64,000 nt of DNA from Streptomyces sp. PH10-H1. GTDB lineage: Bacteria > Actinomycetota > Actinomycetes > Streptomycetales > Streptomycetaceae. The stretch lies in assembly GCF_030063355.1 (NCBI RefSeq), contig NZ_JASISZ010000026.1, positions 19,067 to 83,066 on the forward strand. The letters run 5' to 3'. Below, one piece after another: positions 34,512 through 44,341 of this stretch (position 1 is its first letter; each line of letters begins with the position of its first letter). The translations under genes and the position numbers were made by a program. A model generated the notes under the pieces. That model had not been told where the DNA came from. It worked only from the letters and a program-made list of their open reading frames with translations, and ran no database searches.

Positions 34512-34964
34512 TCAGCCGTCGCCCGCGAGCTGCGCGACAGCCTCGTGCATCGCCAGCTCCAGGATCACCGGATCATTGAGGTGTCCCGTGCCGTCCGGCG
34601 GGATGAGCCAGCGGACGCCGCCGGTGGCCCGTCCGGGGTCGGGGACGACGATCCAGGTGCCGCGGCCCGCGCTGCGCACGCCGGTGGCGATCCAGCGGGC
34701 AGCCGTTCCCGGAGGCACGAAGAAGCCCATCCGGGAGTCCCCGAAGTCCGACAGGACCGGTCCCGGCCGGTCGATGAGCCGGGTGAGCACGTCCAGCGTC
34801 GGATAACCCAGCTCCCCCGTCAGGATCAGAACGTCCCAGAGCCTGCCGGCGGGCAGCAGCGCGACCCCGAGGGGGTTGCGCTCCCAGTCCCACCGGCAGG
34901 CCTCCGGATCGGGCGCCGCGGATACCAGCCATTCGACCGCACTCTTCGCACCGGCGCTGCCCAT
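34512..34964 (-). CDS. Conserved hypothetical protein
   Basis: A 150-aa soluble protein with no signal peptide or transmembrane segment. It begins MGSAGAKSAVEWLVSAAPDPEACRWDWER and ends in an acidic helix (VILELAMHEAVAQLAGDG). The pattern of an N-terminal PDPEACRWDWERNPLGVALLPAGRLWDVL block and a later RWLIPPDGTGHLNDP block resembles streptomycete proteins sometimes annotated with the bifunctional DNA primase/polymerase N-terminal domain; I cannot confirm that. The start at ATG 34964 is supported by GGAGGGA; the frame reaches 35003. Function unknown. Confidence 0.65.
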   Translation of the reverse strand: MGSAGAKSAVEWLVSAAPDPEACRWDWERNPLGVALLPAGRLWDVLILTGELGYPTLDVLTRLIDRPGPVLSDFGDSRMGFFVPPGTAARWIATGVRSAGRGTWIVVPDPGRATGGVRWLIPPDGTGHLNDPVILELAMHEAVAQLAGDG

Positions 34965-35043
34965 GCCGGTCCCTCCGTCCCGTGAAGCTGATACTGCTGT
35001 CACGGAAGAGAGGGCCCGGAGCGCGGATCATTACGCGGGTTTC

Positions 35044-35059
35044 GCTACTGATTGGTAGC
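35044..35059. promoter_or_regulatory. GCTAC-N6-GTAGC palindrome
   Basis: GCTACTGATTGGTAGC is a 5-bp inverted repeat with a 6-nt spacer, located 80-95 nt upstream of the hypothetical gene at 34964 and about 100 nt past the stop of the PuuB-like gene. It is AT-richer than its surroundings, as operators often are. No partner protein is identifiable. Confidence 0.3.
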
Positions 35060-35161
35060 GGGGCGGCTCACAGGCTCCGCGCGGAGGTGCGCCTGGGGGC
35101 GCGGGGCGCACGTGACCGGCGCCCTTGCCCCGTCGGCCCCGTACGGCCCCTTGCGCAGTCC

Positions 35162-36556
35162 CTAGCTGTCGAAGCCGAGTCCGGCCTTGTCCATCGCCTT
35201 CAGCCACAGATTGCGGCGGCCGCCGTTGCGGTCGGCGCGGTCCAGGGACCACTTGGTGAGGCCGATGCCGACGGAGGTGAACGGCTCGGGCGGGAACGGC
35301 ATCGGCTTGCTGCGCACCATCTCCAGACCGGTGCGTTCGGTGCGTTCGCCGGACAGCAGGTCGAGCATCACGTCAGCGCCGAAGCGGGTGGCGCCGACGC
35401 CGAGGCCGGTGTAGCCGGCCGCGTAGGACACCTTGCCGCCGTGGGCGGTCCCGAAGAACGCGGTGAACCGTGAGCAGGTGTCGATCGCGCCGCCCCAGGT
35501 GTGGGTGAACCGCACGCCCTCCAGCTGCGGGAAGCAGCGGAAGAAGTGCCGGGCCAGCGTGAGGTTGGTCTCCGGGCGCTGGTCGCGCTCGGCGGAGAGC
35601 CGGCCGCCGTACGGGTAGACGGCGTCGTAACCGCCCCACAGGATCCGGTTGTCGGCCGAGAGCCTGAAGTAGTGGAACTGGTTGGCGCTGTCGCCGAGTC
35701 CCTGCCGGTTCTTCCAGCCGATGGAGTTGAGCTGCTCCTGGCTGAGCGGCTCGGTCATCAGCGCGTAGTCGTACACCGGGACGATGTACGGGCGCACCCG
35801 CTTGACCAGCGACGGGAACACGTTGGTGCCGAGGGCGACCTGCCGGGCATGGACCCGGCCGTACGAGGTGCGCACCGCCATGCCGGCGCCGTTCGCGGCG
35901 AGTGCGGTGGCGCGGGTGTGCTCGTAGATCCGGACCCCCAGGCCGAGGCAGGCGCGCTTGAGGCCCCAGGCGAGCTTGGCCGGATGGACCATGGCGACGC
36001 CGGTGCGGTCCCACAGGCCGCCGAGGAAGGTCGGCGAGTCGACCTCGGAGCGGAGCTGGTCGCGGTCGAGCAGCTCCAGGTCGACGCCGTGCAGGGCCGC
36101 CTCCTCGGCGGCCTCGCGCAGCTCCTCGAACTGGTACGGCTCGGTGGCCACGTCGATCTCGCCGGTCCGCTCGAACTCGCAGTCCAGCGAGTAGCGGGCG
36201 ACCGCCGCCTCGATCTCGTCGAGGTTGCGGTTCCCGAGCTCCTCCAGCTTCGCGAACTCGCCGGGCCAGCGGGTGAGCCCGTTGGACAGGCCGTGGGTGA
36301 GGCTGGCGGCGCAGAAGCCGCCGTTGCGCCCGGAGGCGGCCCAGCCGATCTCATGGCCCTCGATCAGGACCACATCGCGCGACGGGTCGCGCTCCTTGGC
36401 GAGCAGCGCGGTCCACAGTCCGGAGTAGCCGCCGCCGATCACCAGCAGGTCGCAGTGCTCGTCGCCGGTGAGTGCGGCGAGCGGCTGCGGCCTGCCGGGA
36501 TCCTCCAGCCAGAAGGGTGTCGGCCGCGCGTCAGCGAGCGAACGGGCTGGGTCCAT
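35162..36556 (-). CDS. puuB: FAD-dependent oxidoreductase, PuuB-like (gamma-glutamylputrescine oxidase type)
   Basis: A 464-aa DAO-family flavoprotein. The Rossmann dinucleotide motif is VIGGGYSGLWTALLA (residues ~36-50), followed by VLIEGHEIGWAASGRNGGFC, the GRNGG/SGRN block shared with PuuB and glycine/D-amino-acid oxidases. A C-terminal THTWGGAIDTCSRFTAFFG and GYTGLGVGATRFGADVML complete the FAD fold. In E. coli PuuB oxidises gamma-glutamylputrescine; here the enzyme would act on a gamma-glutamylated or free polyamine imported by the adjacent PotABCD. It is the last gene of the ALDH-potD-potA-potB-potC operon, 43 nt after potC. Confidence 0.85.
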   Translation of the reverse strand: MDPARSLADARPTPFWLEDPGRPQPLAALTGDEHCDLLVIGGGYSGLWTALLAKERDPSRDVVLIEGHEIGWAASGRNGGFCAASLTHGLSNGLTRWPGEFAKLEELGNRNLDEIEAAVARYSLDCEFERTGEIDVATEPYQFEELREAAEEAALHGVDLELLDRDQLRSEVDSPTFLGGLWDRTGVAMVHPAKLAWGLKRACLGLGVRIYEHTRATALAANGAGMAVRTSYGRVHARQVALGTNVFPSLVKRVRPYIVPVYDYALMTEPLSQEQLNSIGWKNRQGLGDSANQFHYFRLSADNRILWGGYDAVYPYGGRLSAERDQRPETNLTLARHFFRCFPQLEGVRFTHTWGGAIDTCSRFTAFFGTAHGGKVSYAAGYTGLGVGATRFGADVMLDLLSGERTERTGLEMVRSKPMPFPPEPFTSVGIGLTKWSLDRADRNGGRRNLWLKAMDKAGLGFDS

Positions 36557-36599
36557 CTGTTCTCACACCTTTTGGTGATCCGGTACGGGTTTGCCGGTG

Positions 36600-37388
36600 T
36601 TACGCGCGGGCCTTGCGCCGGCTGCCGAGCAGTTGCCCGGCGACGACGACGAGAACCGCGATCGCGAACATCGCGGTGCCGATCACATTGATCTGCACCG
36701 GGGTGCCGCGCTGCGCCGAGCCCCAGACGAACATCGGGAACGTCACCGTCGAGCCGGCGTTGAAGTTCGTGATGATGAAGTCGTCGAAGGACAGGGCGAA
36801 GGACAGCAGGGCGCCGGAGGCGATGCCGGGTGCCGCCAGCGGGAGGGTAACCCGCAGGAAGGTCTGGAGCGGGGAGGCGTAGAGGTCCTGCGCGGCCTGC
36901 TCCAGTCGCGGGTCCATGCTCATCACGCGGGCCTTGACCGCCGTGACGACGAAGCTCAGGCAGAACATGATGTGCGCGATGAGGATGGTCCAGAAGCCGA
37001 ACGGGACGCGCATGTTGAGGAACAGCGTCCCCAGCGAGGCGGCCATCACGACCTCGGGCATCGCCATCGGCAGGAAGATCAGCATGTTGGTCGTACCGCG
37101 CGCCTTGAACCGGTAGCGGGCGAGCGCGAAGGCGATCATCGCGCCCAGGACGGTCGCGCCGATGGTGGCGTAGAGCGCGATCTGCAGGCTGAGGCCCAGC
37201 GAACCGCACATGTCGGCGACGTCGCAGGGGTGCTGCCAGGCGTCGGTGGAGAAGCGGGTCCACTGGTAGTTGAAGCGCCCGTTCGGCTTGTTGAACGAGA
37301 ACAGCATCACCACGGCGTTCGGCAGGATCAGGTACGCGAGGCAGAGCACGCCCGCGAAGACCACCAGGTTCTTGCGTATCCAGCGCAT
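36600..37388 (-). CDS. potC: Polyamine ABC transporter permease PotC
   Basis: A 262-aa inner-membrane permease with six predicted helices (first NLVVFAGVLCLAYLILPNAVVMLFSF) and the EAA loop near the C-terminus (EQAAQDLYASPLQTFLRVTLPLAAPGIASGALLSFALSFDDFIITNF), the hallmark of PotC/YdcV-type permeases. It overlaps potB by ATGA (37386-37390), so production of the two permeases is coupled. With PotA, PotB and PotD it forms a spermidine/putrescine importer. Confidence 0.94.
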   Translation of the reverse strand: MRWIRKNLVVFAGVLCLAYLILPNAVVMLFSFNKPNGRFNYQWTRFSTDAWQHPCDVADMCGSLGLSLQIALYATIGATVLGAMIAFALARYRFKARGTTNMLIFLPMAMPEVVMAASLGTLFLNMRVPFGFWTILIAHIMFCLSFVVTAVKARVMSMDPRLEQAAQDLYASPLQTFLRVTLPLAAPGIASGALLSFALSFDDFIITNFNAGSTVTFPMFVWGSAQRGTPVQINVIGTAMFAIAVLVVVAGQLLGSRRKARA

Positions 37389-38325
37389 CAGACCAGCTCC
37401 TCCGTTCCGGCCTTGCGGATGTAGAACATGACCATCGCGAGGATCACCGCCATGAGGATGAAGGACAGGGCGGCGGCCGTCGGATAGTCCAGGACGCGCA
37501 GGAACTGTGACTGGATGACGTTGCCGATCATCTTCTGGTTGGTGGTGCCCAGCAGTTCGGCGTTGATGTAGTCACCGGTCGCCGGGATGAAGGTGAGCAG
37601 GGTGCCCGCGACCACGCCCGGCATGGACAGCGGGAAGGTCACCTTGCGGAAGACGGTGAACGGCTTGGCGTACAGATCGCCGGCCGCTTCGTGCAGCTTG
37701 CCGTCGATGCGCTCGAGCGAGGTGTAGAGCGGCAGGATCATGAAGGGCAGGAAGTTGTACGTCAGACCGCAGATCACCGCGAGCGGGGTGGCCAGGACGC
37801 GGTCGCCCTCGGTGATGCCGAGCGCGGACGTCAGATTCAGGATGTGCAGGTTGTTGAGGCTCCGCACCACGAAACCGTCGTCCGCGAGGATCGTCTTCCA
37901 GGCGAGGGTGCGGATCAGGAAGCTGGTGAAGAACGGCGCGATGACCAGGATGAGGATCACGTTGCGCCAGCGCCCGGCCCGGAAGGCGATCGTGTAGGCG
38001 AGCGGGTAGCCGATCACCAGGCACAGCACGGTCGCGATGGCGGAGTACTCGAACGAGCGCAGGAACTGCGGGTAGTACTGGGTCAGCGCGTCCCAGTAGG
38101 TCGCGAAGTGCCAGGTGACCTTGAAGCCCGCTTCCAGCGAACCGGTCTGCACGGAGGTGGACGCCTGGTAGATCATCGGCGCCACGAAGAACACCAGCAG
38201 CCAGGCGATCCCCGGCAGCAGCAGCCAGTACGGCACCCGGCGCTTGCGCGCGGCGGCTCTGCGCATCGCGACGGGGACGGGGGCCGGCGCCTCGGGCCCG
38301 GCGGGCGGCCGGTCGATGACGGTGC

Positions 38326-38329
<4 letters not shown>
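37388..38329 (-). CDS. potB: Polyamine ABC transporter permease PotB
   Basis: A 313-aa permease. An N-terminal ~35-residue cytoplasmic extension (Pro/Ala-rich, then RRAAARKRRVPYW) precedes the first helix LLLPGIAWLLVFFVAPMIYQ. The EAA motif is HEAAGDLYAKPFTVFRKVTFPLSMPGVVAGTLLTFIPATGDYI. The start is GTG 38329, overlapping the potA stop as GTGA; longer open frame upstream is read-through of potA sequence. It overlaps potC by 1 base of the ATGA junction, giving a tightly coupled potA-potB-potC. Confidence 0.94.
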
Positions 38330-39474
<1,145 letters not shown>

Positions 39475-39515
39475 GGGGTCGCTTCCCGTAAGTCGTCAGT
39501 CGTCGTCAGGTGCGG

Positions 39516-40757
39516 TCAGGCGCCGATGAGCTTGGAGAACTTCTGCTCGTACGCGGTCTCCTCGGCGGAGGACAGGAGGCGGAAGGAGTGCGTCCTGGCG
39601 GCCAGCGCCGCATCGGGGAGGATCAGCGTGTTCTCGGCGAGCGATTTATTGATCTTCGCGAGCTCATCGCGTACCCCCGCGACCGGGCTGATGTAGTTGA
39701 TGAACGCGGCGAGCTGCGCCGCGACCGGCGGCTCGTAGTAGTAGTCGATGAGCCGTTCGGCGTTCTTCTTGTGCCGCGCCTTGTTGGGGATCACCAGGTT
39801 GTCGGTCGAGGAGAGATAGCCCGCGTCGGGGAACACGTACTCGATGTCCGGGTTGTCGACCTTCAGCTGGACGAGGTCACCGGCCCAGGCGAGGCAGGCG
39901 GCCATGTCGCCCTTGGAGAGGTCGGCGGTGTAGTCGTTGCCGGTGAAGCGGCGGATCTGCTTGGAGTCGACGGCCTTCTGAATCCGGGCGATGGCGGCGT
40001 CGAAGTCGTCGGTCGTGAAGGACGCCGGGTTCTTGCCCATGTCCATGAGCGTCATGCCCACGGTGTCGCGCATCTCGGTGAGCATGCCGACCCGGCCCTT
40101 GAGTGCGGGGTCGTCGAGCAGCTGCGAGACCGAGGTGACCTTGCGGCCGCCGGTCGCCTTCTTGTTGTAGGCGATGACGGTCGCGATGCCGGTCCACGGG
40201 TACGAGTAGGCGCGTCCCGGGTCCCAGTCGGGGCTGCGGAAGCGCTGCTCCAGATTGGCGTACGCGTGCGGCAGGTTCGAGGGGTCGAGCTTCTGCACCC
40301 AGCCGAGCCGGATCATGCGGCCGGCCAGCCAGTCGGTGAGCACCATCAGGTCGCGGCCGGTGTCCTGGCCGGCCGCGAGCTGCGGCTTGACCTTGCCGAA
40401 GAACTCGACGTTGTCGTTGATGTCCTCGGTGTACTTGGCGGTGATGCCGGTGCGCTTGGCGAAGCCGTCGAGCGTCGGGCGGTGCTTGCCGTCGGCGGAG
40501 GCGTCGATGTATTGCGTCCAGTTGGAGAAGTTGACCGTCTTCTCCGTACCGGAGTAATCCGTCGTGGTGGCGGTGTCCTTCTGGCCGGCGGCGGCCGGGA
40601 TGCCGCAGCCGGTGAGGCCGGTGAGCCCTGCGGTCGCCACGGCGCCGAGTCCGGCGGCGCGCAGCAGCGACCGGCGGGCGAGGGCACCACGCCCGTTGGT
40701 CATGCTGCGCCGTATCGCCGAGAGCTGGGGCGGCGAGAGTGTCTCGTACTGCTCCAT
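39516..40757 (-). CDS. potD: Polyamine ABC transporter substrate-binding lipoprotein PotD
   Basis: A 413-aa exported protein. An unusually long ~28-residue cytoplasmic lead precedes the twin-arginine motif ARRSLLRAAGLG, a hydrophobic stretch and lipobox LTGC, so it is probably a Tat-exported lipoprotein. The mature part is PotD-like: VNFSNWTQYIDASADGKHRPTLDGFAKRTGI, KYTEDINDN and QIRRFTGNDYTADLSKGDMAACLAWAGD. It binds putrescine or spermidine outside the membrane. ATG 40757 has GGAAGGG upstream. It is related throughout to the orphan PotD at 47187-48359. Confidence 0.93.
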   Translation of the reverse strand: MEQYETLSPPQLSAIRRSMTNGRGALARRSLLRAAGLGAVATAGLTGLTGCGIPAAAGQKDTATTTDYSGTEKTVNFSNWTQYIDASADGKHRPTLDGFAKRTGITAKYTEDINDNVEFFGKVKPQLAAGQDTGRDLMVLTDWLAGRMIRLGWVQKLDPSNLPHAYANLEQRFRSPDWDPGRAYSYPWTGIATVIAYNKKATGGRKVTSVSQLLDDPALKGRVGMLTEMRDTVGMTLMDMGKNPASFTTDDFDAAIARIQKAVDSKQIRRFTGNDYTADLSKGDMAACLAWAGDLVQLKVDNPDIEYVFPDAGYLSSTDNLVIPNKARHKKNAERLIDYYYEPPVAAQLAAFINYISPVAGVRDELAKINKSLAENTLILPDAALAARTHSFRLLSSAEETAYEQKFSKLIGA

Positions 40758-40810
40758 CGTGGTTGTGCCCTTCCGAGCGGACCGGCGGTGGGGGCGCCTG
40801 GTGCGGGGGG

Positions 40811-42325
40811 TTATCTGTCGCCGAAGATCGTGCGGTGCCAGTCCTTGCGGACGATCGCGGTGTTGTCGAACATCACGTGCTTGACCTGCGTGTACTCCTC
40901 GAAGGAGTACGCGGACATGTCCTTGCCGAAGCCGGACGCCTTGTAGCCGCCGTGCGGCATCTCGCTGAGGATCGGGATGTGGTCGTTGACCCAGACGCAG
41001 CCCGCCTTGATCTCGCGGGTGGCGCGACTGGCGCGGAAGACGTCACGGGTCCAGGCGGACGCGGCCAGGCCGTACGGGGTGTCGTTGGCCAGGGCCAGAC
41101 CTTCGTCGTCGCTGTCGAAGGGCAGCACCACGAGCACCGGGCCGAAGATCTCGGACTGGACGATCTCGCTGTCCTGCGCGGCGCCGGTGATGAGGGTGGG
41201 GCGGTAGAACGCGCCGCCCGCCAGCTTGTCGCCGGGGGCCTCGCCGCCGGTGACGACGGTGGCATAGGCGCGGGCGCGGTCGACGATGGCCGCGACCCGG
41301 TCCCGCTGGAGGTGCGAGATGAGCGGGCCGAGGTCGGTCGAGGGGTCGAACGGGTCGCCGAGCCGGATACCCGAGAACAGATCGGCCACTCCGGCGACGA
41401 AGGCGTCGTAGAGGGGCCGCTGCACATAGGCGCGGGTGGCGGCGGTGCAGTCCTGGCCGGTGTTGATCAGGGAGCCGGCGACCGCGCCGTGCACGGCCGC
41501 TTCGAGGTCCGCGTCGTCGAAGACCACGAAGGGGGCCTTGCCGCCGAGTTCGAGGTGCAGCCGCTTGACCGTACGGATGGCGATCTCGGCGACGCGCTTG
41601 CCGACGCCGGTGGAGCCGGTGAAGGAGGTCATGGCGACGTCGGGGTGGCCGACGAGGTGCTCGCCCGCCTCCTTGCCGGCGCCGGTGACGATATTGACCA
41701 CGCCGTCCGGGATGCCGGCCTCGGTGGCGGCCCGGGCGAACATCAGCGAGGTGAGCGGCGTCAGCTCGGCGGGCTTGAGGACGATGGTGTTGCCCGCGGC
41801 GATGGCCGGAAGGACCTTCCAGGCGGCCATCTGCAGCGGGTAGTTCCAGGGCGCGATCGAGCCGACCACACCGATGGGCTCGCGCCGTACGTAGGAGGTG
41901 TGATCGCCGGAGTACTCGCCGGCGGCCTTGCCCTCGAGGTGGCGGGCGGCGCCGGCGAAGAACGCGGTGTTGTCGACCGTGCCCGGTACGTCGAACTCGG
42001 TGCTCAGCCGGAGCGGCTTGCCGCACTGCAGCGACTCGGCGAAGGCCAGATCGTCCGCCTGCGCGGCCAGTACCTCGGAGAAGCGGTGCAGGGCGGCGGA
42101 GCGCTCACCGGGGGTGGCTCCGGACCAGCCGGGGAGAGCCTCCTTGGCGGCGGCGACCGCGGCGTCCACATCGGCCGCCCCGGCGAGCTCGTAGGTGTAC
42201 ACCGACTCGCCGGTGGCCGGGTCGATCACGGAGTGGGAGTGGCCCGAGGTACCCGGGCGAGAGGCTCCTGCAATGTACTGGGCCCCGTCCGCGAACCGGT
42301 TCTTCACATCGAAACGGTGGTCCAT
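40811..42325 (-). CDS. Gamma-aminobutyraldehyde dehydrogenase (copy 1)
   Basis: A 504-aa ALDH: NAD-binding APWNYPLQMAAWKVLPAIAAGNT, TSFTGSTGVGKRV, the catalytic Glu in HLELGGKAPFVVFDDAD and the catalytic Cys in NTGQDCTAATR. The C-terminal block ILSEMPHGGYKASGFGKDMSAYSFEEYTQVKHVM is typical of PatD/Prr-type aminobutyraldehyde dehydrogenases, which oxidise 4-aminobutanal to GABA. It is first in the potD-potA-potB-potC-puuB operon. ATG 42325 with GAGGAG is preferred over an upstream frame to 42496. The second PucR gene is divergent across a 297-nt region. Confidence 0.9.
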   Translation of the reverse strand: MDHRFDVKNRFADGAQYIAGASRPGTSGHSHSVIDPATGESVYTYELAGAADVDAAVAAAKEALPGWSGATPGERSAALHRFSEVLAAQADDLAFAESLQCGKPLRLSTEFDVPGTVDNTAFFAGAARHLEGKAAGEYSGDHTSYVRREPIGVVGSIAPWNYPLQMAAWKVLPAIAAGNTIVLKPAELTPLTSLMFARAATEAGIPDGVVNIVTGAGKEAGEHLVGHPDVAMTSFTGSTGVGKRVAEIAIRTVKRLHLELGGKAPFVVFDDADLEAAVHGAVAGSLINTGQDCTAATRAYVQRPLYDAFVAGVADLFSGIRLGDPFDPSTDLGPLISHLQRDRVAAIVDRARAYATVVTGGEAPGDKLAGGAFYRPTLITGAAQDSEIVQSEIFGPVLVVLPFDSDDEGLALANDTPYGLAASAWTRDVFRASRATREIKAGCVWVNDHIPILSEMPHGGYKASGFGKDMSAYSFEEYTQVKHVMFDNTAIVRKDWHRTIFGDR

Positions 42326-42394
42326 GGTGCTCTCCTCGCATCCGCTTGACGCCGTGGCCGAAGACTGGATTGGTGGCTGATCCTGGCAGAGTAG

Positions 42395-42410
42395 CCTTGT
42401 GCCAACAAGG
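42395..42410. promoter_or_regulatory. CCTTGT-N4-ACAAGG palindrome in the ALDH/PucR divergent promoter region
   Basis: CCTTGT at 42395-42400 and ACAAGG at 42405-42410 form a perfect 6-bp inverted repeat. About 10-30 nt on, a second pair CGTTG...CAACG (16 nt apart) follows. Both sit in a relatively AT-rich stretch between the divergent aminobutyraldehyde dehydrogenase operon and the pucR-like gene, about 70 nt from the ALDH start. They are candidate binding sites for that PucR protein. Confidence 0.45.
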
Positions 42411-42622
42411 GATTCCGTTGTTGCCTTTTGGTTACGCAACGAAATCTGTCTTCCGCGATCTGCTGCACAGTGGGCTTCTCCGGCGTCCCGAGGCACGATG
42501 CCGGAGCGCTGCGCGCGGCGGAACCGTCACACCGCAACCGGTGGCGCGGAGAGCTTTACACTCTGCCCCCGGCAGTGGCGTGCGACCACGCCGAACCCCC
42601 TGTCCCGACCGGAGGTCTCACC

Positions 42623-44305
42623 GTGTTTCCCACCGTCGCCCAGGTCCTGGAACTCGAGGCGCTGCGGCGCGGCGCACCGCAGGTGGTCGCGGGCGCCGCC
42701 GGGCTGCACCGGCCGGTGCGCTGGGTGCACATCAGCGAGCTGGCCGATATCGCGGGGATGCTGCAGGGCGGCGAGCTGGTCCTGACGACCGGCGTGATGC
42801 TGCCCGAGGACAAGGAGTCGCTGGCCCAGTACATCGACGCCCTCGCGGACGTCGGCGCGGCCGGTCTGGTGGTGGAGCTGGGGCGGCGGTACGCCGACGC
42901 GCTGCCGCGCCCGCTGGTCAGGGCCGCCGAGCGGCGCGGGCTGCCGCTGATCGCGCTGCGCACCGAGGTGCGCTTCGTGAGCGTCACCCAGGCGGTGCAC
43001 GCCCATGTGGTGGACGCGCAGCTGACCGAGCTCCGAGCCTCGGAAGCCGTGCACCAGACGTTCAACGAGCTGTCGGTCGAGGGCGCGGAGGCCGACGAGG
43101 TGGTCCGGGAGGTGGCCCGGATGGCGGGCGCACCGGTCGTCCTGGAGAACCTGTCGCACCAGGTCCTGGCCTTCGATCCGGCCGGCCACGACGCGGAGGC
43201 GCTGCTGGACGGCTGGGAACGGCGCTCGCGGGGGGTGGCCCCGGCGGGCAGGACAGGGTACGACCGCCGGGCCGGCTGGCTCGTCACCTCGGTCGGCGCG
43301 CGCGGCCGTGACTGGGGCCGCCTCATCCTGGTGGGCGAGCCGGGCCCGCCGCCGCGCTCCTCGGCCGAGGGGCGTCCCGTCACCATGACCGGTCCGCACC
43401 GGCACGCGGTGCTGCTCGAACGCGGCGCCGCCACCCTCGCGCTCAACCGGCTGCTGGAGCGCGACCGCGAGTCACTGGAGCGGCAGACCCACCGCACCCT
43501 GCTGTCCGGAATCCTCACCCACGCCCTGACCGTCTCCGATGTCGCGCTGCGCGCACGGGCGCTGGGCGTACCGCTCGAAGGGCGCCGGCTGGTCGGCGTC
43601 ATGCTGCGGCTGCGCGGCGGTCCCGCGTCGGCGGCGCTGGAGGCGCAGGCCCGGCTGCGCGACTTCACCGAGAACGTGGCGCTCGCGGTGCGGGAGCGCG
43701 GGCTGACCGCCCTGACCGGGGCACTGGACGACGGCGCGGTCGGCGTCCTGGTGTCGCTCGGGCCGCACGACGAGGAGCACCGCTCCCTGGAGGGTTTCGC
43801 CGCCACCCTCGACCGGATCGAGGACCCGGCCTCCGAGGCGCCCGCCTTCGTGATGGCGGCCGGCTCCTCGGTCGGCTCGCTGCGCGACGCGCGGCGCACC
43901 CTCCTGGAGGCCGCGCAGGTCGCCGACGCGGCGCTGCACGGCTCACCGGGCGGCGCGGAACGGCGCAAGGCCGGCACGTACTACCGGCTGCCCGATGTCC
44001 GGCTGCGCGGACTGCTGCACCTGCTGCGCGACGACGCCCGGCTGCAGACCTACGTCGAGCGCGAACTGGGCCCGCTGCTCGCCCATGACGCCGAACACGG
44101 CTCCGACCTGGTCCGCATCCTGACCGTCTACCTGGACAACGGCCGCAACAAGTCGGCGGCGGCCGACGCCGCGCACCTGTCCCGCCCCTCGTTCTACGAC
44201 CGCCTGCACCGGGTCGAGCGGATCCTGGGTGTCGACCTCGACCAGGTGGAGTCGTGCCTGTCCCTGCACGTGGCACTGCTCGCCCTGGAGGCGGTACGAC
44301 GCTAG
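42623..44305 (+). CDS. PucR family transcriptional regulator (polyamine operon)
   Basis: A 560-aa regulator with an N-terminal PucR domain (FPTVAQVLELEALRRGAPQVVAGAAGLHRPVRWVHISE; GGELVLTTGVM) and a C-terminal HTH_30 (DLVRILTVYLDNGRNKSAAADAAHLSRPSFYDRLHRVERILGVDL). The GTG at 42623 with GGAGG 8 nt upstream marks the start; the frame is open for 65 more codons without family sequence. It is divergent from the aminobutyraldehyde dehydrogenase-potDABC-puuB operon and so is its probable regulator, with a polyamine or GABA-related effector; both are inference. Confidence 0.9.
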   Translation: MFPTVAQVLELEALRRGAPQVVAGAAGLHRPVRWVHISELADIAGMLQGGELVLTTGVMLPEDKESLAQYIDALADVGAAGLVVELGRRYADALPRPLVRAAERRGLPLIALRTEVRFVSVTQAVHAHVVDAQLTELRASEAVHQTFNELSVEGAEADEVVREVARMAGAPVVLENLSHQVLAFDPAGHDAEALLDGWERRSRGVAPAGRTGYDRRAGWLVTSVGARGRDWGRLILVGEPGPPPRSSAEGRPVTMTGPHRHAVLLERGAATLALNRLLERDRESLERQTHRTLLSGILTHALTVSDVALRARALGVPLEGRRLVGVMLRLRGGPASAALEAQARLRDFTENVALAVRERGLTALTGALDDGAVGVLVSLGPHDEEHRSLEGFAATLDRIEDPASEAPAFVMAAGSSVGSLRDARRTLLEAAQVADAALHGSPGGAERRKAGTYYRLPDVRLRGLLHLLRDDARLQTYVERELGPLLAHDAEHGSDLVRILTVYLDNGRNKSAAADAAHLSRPSFYDRLHRVERILGVDLDQVESCLSLHVALLALEAVRR

Positions 44306-44341
44306 GGCCGGACCGGGCCCTGGGAGGTTCGGACCGGCCCT
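44304..44341. terminator. Terminator-like inverted repeat between convergent genes
   Basis: AGGGCCGG (44304-44311) pairs with CCGGCCCT (44334-44341), extending to 11 bp with one mismatch. It spans the 34-nt gap between the PucR gene and the convergent DUF4190 gene and overlaps both stop codons. It is likely a shared terminator. Confidence 0.6.

Noticed and set aside
34397-34579. Short plus-strand open frame in the gap upstream of mmsA
   Set aside because: It overlaps the 3' end of the hypothetical gene at 34512-34964 in antisense and part of the gap; no ribosome site or family pattern.
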